Of a stretch of DNA of 17,481 bases, positions 14,955 to 17,481 are shown piece after piece (the stretch's first letter is position 1; each line of letters begins with the position of its first letter). The position numbers were made by a program, and so were the translations under genes. Origin of the DNA: GCA-2699365 sp036160955 (GTDB taxonomy: Bacteria > Verrucomicrobiota > Verrucomicrobiia > Opitutales > Coraliomargaritaceae); assembly GCA_036160955.1 (NCBI GenBank), contig JAYYDJ010000002.1, positions 1-17,481 of the forward strand, written 5' to 3'. The notes below the pieces were generated by a model, which saw nothing but the letters and a program-made list of their open reading frames with translations, ran no database searches and was not told where the DNA came from.

Positions 14955-17481
14955 ATGCATTACTCACGAAAGCTAGCCACATTTTTCTCCTGCATTATTT
15001 TACAAGCTTTAGTTCCTCTTCATGCAGATAGCTCCAAGTATTTTGATGCACTGGATATAGTAGGAGGTATAGAAGCGTATAAGCTAAAGTCTAATGGCTT
15101 AACAGTACTATTACTTCCTAATGATGTGTTACCGGTTGCTGCTGTAATGGTTACTTACAATGTAGGAGGTCGCAACGAAGTGGCAGGAACAACAGGAGCG
15201 ACTCACATACTTGAACATATGATGTTTAAGGGCACAAAAGAAAAGAGTGGAGTTAATGGATACTCCCAAATAATGGAGCAGATTGGTGCACGCTCGAATG
15301 CTACAACCTACTATGATCGCACAAATTATTACGCGGTATTACCATGCGAGCATGTCCCTCTTGCCATTGAGTTGGAGGCTGACCGCATGCGCAATTTACG
15401 TATTGAAGAAGATGACTTAGAATCAGAACTAACCGTAGTTCGCAACGAGTATCAGCGCGGTGAAAATAATCCAGTACGTACACTAATAAAAGAAATGTAC
15501 GCGACTGCCTTCATGGCTCATCCATATGGACAGCCAGTGATTGGCTGGAGCTCTGATATAGAAAATACCAACGTAGAGAAGCTGCAAAAGTTTTATGATA
15601 CCTATTATTGGCCGGAAAATGCTACTCTTACTATAATTGGAGGATTTGATAAACAAGCTACGCTCACGTCCATACAGCAATCTTATGGAAATATTCCATG
15701 CGCTGTAAAACCAATCCCAGTAATTGAAACAGTTGAGCCAGAACAGCTTGGTCCTAGACGTCTCTGTATTGAGCGAGCTGGAGAAGTAGGTGTTGTCGCC
15801 ATCGGTTACAAAGTTCCAAGTGGAACAGATAAAGACTGGGCTGCATTAAAATTAATTGAACAAATACTAGGTGCAGAGAAAAGTGGACGCCTATATAAGA
15901 GTCTAGATGACAAAGGTCTTGCTAGCGACAGCTTCGTTTTTGCGCCACAATTGCGGGATCCAAGTCTTTTTTTCGTGGGCGCTTACCTTACGAAAGAGAC
16001 CAGCCATCAAGCTGCCGAGGAAAATATAATAGGCGCACTCAATGCTTTAATAAAAAACGGAGTCACTGAACAAGAACTAGCCAGAGCTAAAGCAGTAATA
16101 AAAGCCCAAACAGTATACAAACGAGATGGGCCTTTTGCTGTAGCAAGTGAAATTAATGAATACATTGCAATGGGCGATTGGGCTAGCTACATCACACTGC
16201 CTGAACTAATACAAAACGTAAGCGCAGAAACAGTACAGCAAGTTGCAGCCAAGTATCTTGTTAAAAAAAGCTCAACAACTGCATGGTATGTACCAGACAA
16301 CTCGATTGGAAGCGCCGTTGCTAATAGCGGATTCGTGCGACCAAATTACTACAGAGATCCAGTTAACATAAAGATAATAGACGACATAGATGCGTCTGCA
16401 TCCACTCAAAACCAACAAACTAATTCTGTAGATTCATCTAATTTATTAGTTGATTTTTCCTCTCATATACAAACGAAGAGAATTGGACCAATTGAGTTAG
16501 TCGCTATCGATATGCCCATAGACGATGTCGTTTCTTTTATTGGTAGCTTTGCAACTGGGAAGGCACACAGCTCTTCGTTGAATCCCACTGTAGCTACATT
16601 GTGCGCGGAAATGCTCGATCAGGGAACACGTAAAAATGATCGTTTCACGATTGCTGAGTGGCTAGATACTCTTGGCGCTTCTATTCGCTTTGAAACGGAC
16701 CCGCACAGCCTAATTTTTTCCGGTCGTTTTTTGCGTAAAGATGCTGGAGCTGTCTTTAAGTTACTTGCAGAGCAGCTTCGCGAGCCCGCATTCGATACGG
16801 CTGCATTAGATATATTAAAGCGCCGAAAAAATGCGCATTTGCTACAAGCCAAACACGATTTGGGCTACCAGACAAAAAGCGAAATTAGTAGGATGCTCTA
16901 TCCAATGGAACACCCCAATTATGCCCATTCTATCGACTATCTTATTAATGAGTTAAATACAATCTCAGCTGAGGAATTAAAAATATTCCATTCAAATCAC
17001 TACGGCACAAAATCTATGCGCCTTGTCTTTGCAGGAGACATTGATTTCCAACAATTGTGTGCCGCAGTTGAAGAAGCCTTTGGTACTTGGGATGGGGGTA
17101 TCGATTACATGACACAGTACCCACTTCCTAAACCTACAAAATCTGAGACAAAGCAACTCATAATACCTGACAAAACAAGTGTATCTGTTCTGCTAGGAGA
17201 ATATACAGGGCTGCGACGAACCCATGCTGATTATATTCCGTTCTCTGTTGGCAATTACATCCTGGGCGGAAGTTTTCATTCTCGCTTGATGACAAAAGTT
17301 CGTAAAGAACAAGGACTTAGCTATCATATTGGTACAAGTCATCAGGGTGATATATTAACACCTGGACATTGGTCATTAAATGCTACCTTCGCACCATCCA
17401 TACTAGAAGAAGGTCTAAAAAGTATCGATTCAATCATTCATGAATGGCACAATAATGGAGTCACTGATGAAGAACTTCAGG
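14955..17481 (+). CDS. Secreted M16-family zinc metallopeptidase (3' end beyond window)
   Basis: The frame is open from the ATG at 14955 to the end of the window (842 codons), so the C-terminus is missing. Residues 1-24 are a signal peptide (basic start, hydrophobic core, PLHA then DSS), placing the enzyme in the periplasm or outside. The first M16 domain carries the inverted zinc motif H84-ILE87-H88 in ATHILEHMMFKGT, with E165 in VVRNEYQR as third ligand. It is followed by its partner domain (about 198-375). A second M16 pair starts about 495; there the equivalent site reads TLCAEMLDQGT and has no zinc ligands, so that half is structural. The distal half has the R777...Y790 pair of the GLSYHI motif seen in M16 substrate-binding domains. 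This is the two-domain pitrilysin/insulinase-like peptidase layout; the substrate is unknown. No Shine-Dalgarno is seen. Confidence 0.93.
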   Translation, partial: MHYSRKLATFFSCIILQALVPLHADSSKYFDALDIVGGIEAYKLKSNGLTVLLLPNDVLPVAAVMVTYNVGGRNEVAGTTGATHILEHMMFKGTKEKSGVNGYSQIMEQIGARSNATTYYDRTNYYAVLPCEHVPLAIELEADRMRNLRIEEDDLESELTVVRNEYQRGENNPVRTLIKEMYATAFMAHPYGQPVIGWSSDIENTNVEKLQKFYDTYYWPENATLTIIGGFDKQATLTSIQQSYGNIPCAVKPIPVIETVEPEQLGPRRLCIERAGEVGVVAIGYKVPSGTDKDWAALKLIEQILGAEKSGRLYKSLDDKGLASDSFVFAPQLRDPSLFFVGAYLTKETSHQAAEENIIGALNALIKNGVTEQELARAKAVIKAQTVYKRDGPFAVASEINEYIAMGDWASYITLPELIQNVSAETVQQVAAKYLVKKSSTTAWYVPDNSIGSAVANSGFVRPNYYRDPVNIKIIDDIDASASTQNQQTNSVDSSNLLVDFSSHIQTKRIGPIELVAIDMPIDDVVSFIGSFATGKAHSSSLNPTVATLCAEMLDQGTRKNDRFTIAEWLDTLGASIRFETDPHSLIFSGRFLRKDAGAVFKLLAEQLREPAFDTAALDILKRRKNAHLLQAKHDLGYQTKSEISRMLYPMEHPNYAHSIDYLINELNTISAEELKIFHSNHYGTKSMRLVFAGDIDFQQLCAAVEEAFGTWDGGIDYMTQYPLPKPTKSETKQLIIPDKTSVSVLLGEYTGLRRTHADYIPFSVGNYILGGSFHSRLMTKVRKEQGLSYHIGTSHQGDILTPGHWSLNATFAPSILEEGLKSIDSIIHEWHNNGVTDEELQ

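Overview
The window is about 17.5 kb of AT-rich chromosomal DNA packed with ordinary bacterial genes and two tRNAs. I see no phage, transposon, CRISPR or plasmid signature. Several proteins point to Verrucomicrobiota, probably an Opitutae-like lineage. The enolase carries the GGSHSDAPIAFQEFM-type motif shared with Bacteroidota, the AroE has an N-terminal leader ahead of the shikimate-binding motif, the Mla genes run E-F-D-C-A without mlaB, and the prepilin peptidase has a CxC...CC cysteine pattern. This placement is a judgement from remembered family patterns, not a search; I hold it at about 60%. No start codon in the window has a convincing Shine-Dalgarno sequence.

Layout. Positions 1-91 hold the 3' end of a probable RidA-family gene. 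On the plus strand follow carB (carbamoyl phosphate synthase large subunit), purU (formyltetrahydrofolate deformylase), a membrane-anchored protein of unknown function with TPR-like repeats, eno (enolase) with a clear intrinsic terminator, and sufE (sulfur acceptor for Fe-S assembly). sufE converges on a minus-strand mlaE-mlaF-mlaD-mlaC-mlaA operon (10590 down to 7198) for phospholipid transport between inner and outer membrane. This shows a diderm envelope. A plus-strand tRNA-Gly(TCC) and a minus-strand tRNA-Tyr(GTA) then converge. Next come, all on the minus strand, a prepilin peptidase, aroE and yggS. A LysR-type regulator is divergent from yggS, and the window ends inside a large secreted M16 zinc peptidase.

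How the genes fit together. CarB feeds pyrimidine and arginine synthesis, PurU balances one-carbon units for purines, Eno serves glycolysis, AroE makes shikimate for aromatic amino acids, SufE supports Fe-S clusters and YggS supports PLP homeostasis. Only the mla genes form an obvious functional unit.

The most notable points are small ones. CarB has a proline where the family has an essentially invariant arginine in the second ATP-grasp domain. The lysR promoter is placed so that its transcript should begin at the start codon. A two-turn direct repeat lies in the yggS/lysR divergent region. A terminator-like hairpin ends 12 nt before the M16 start codon. I did not find a convincing undescribed multi-gene system here.
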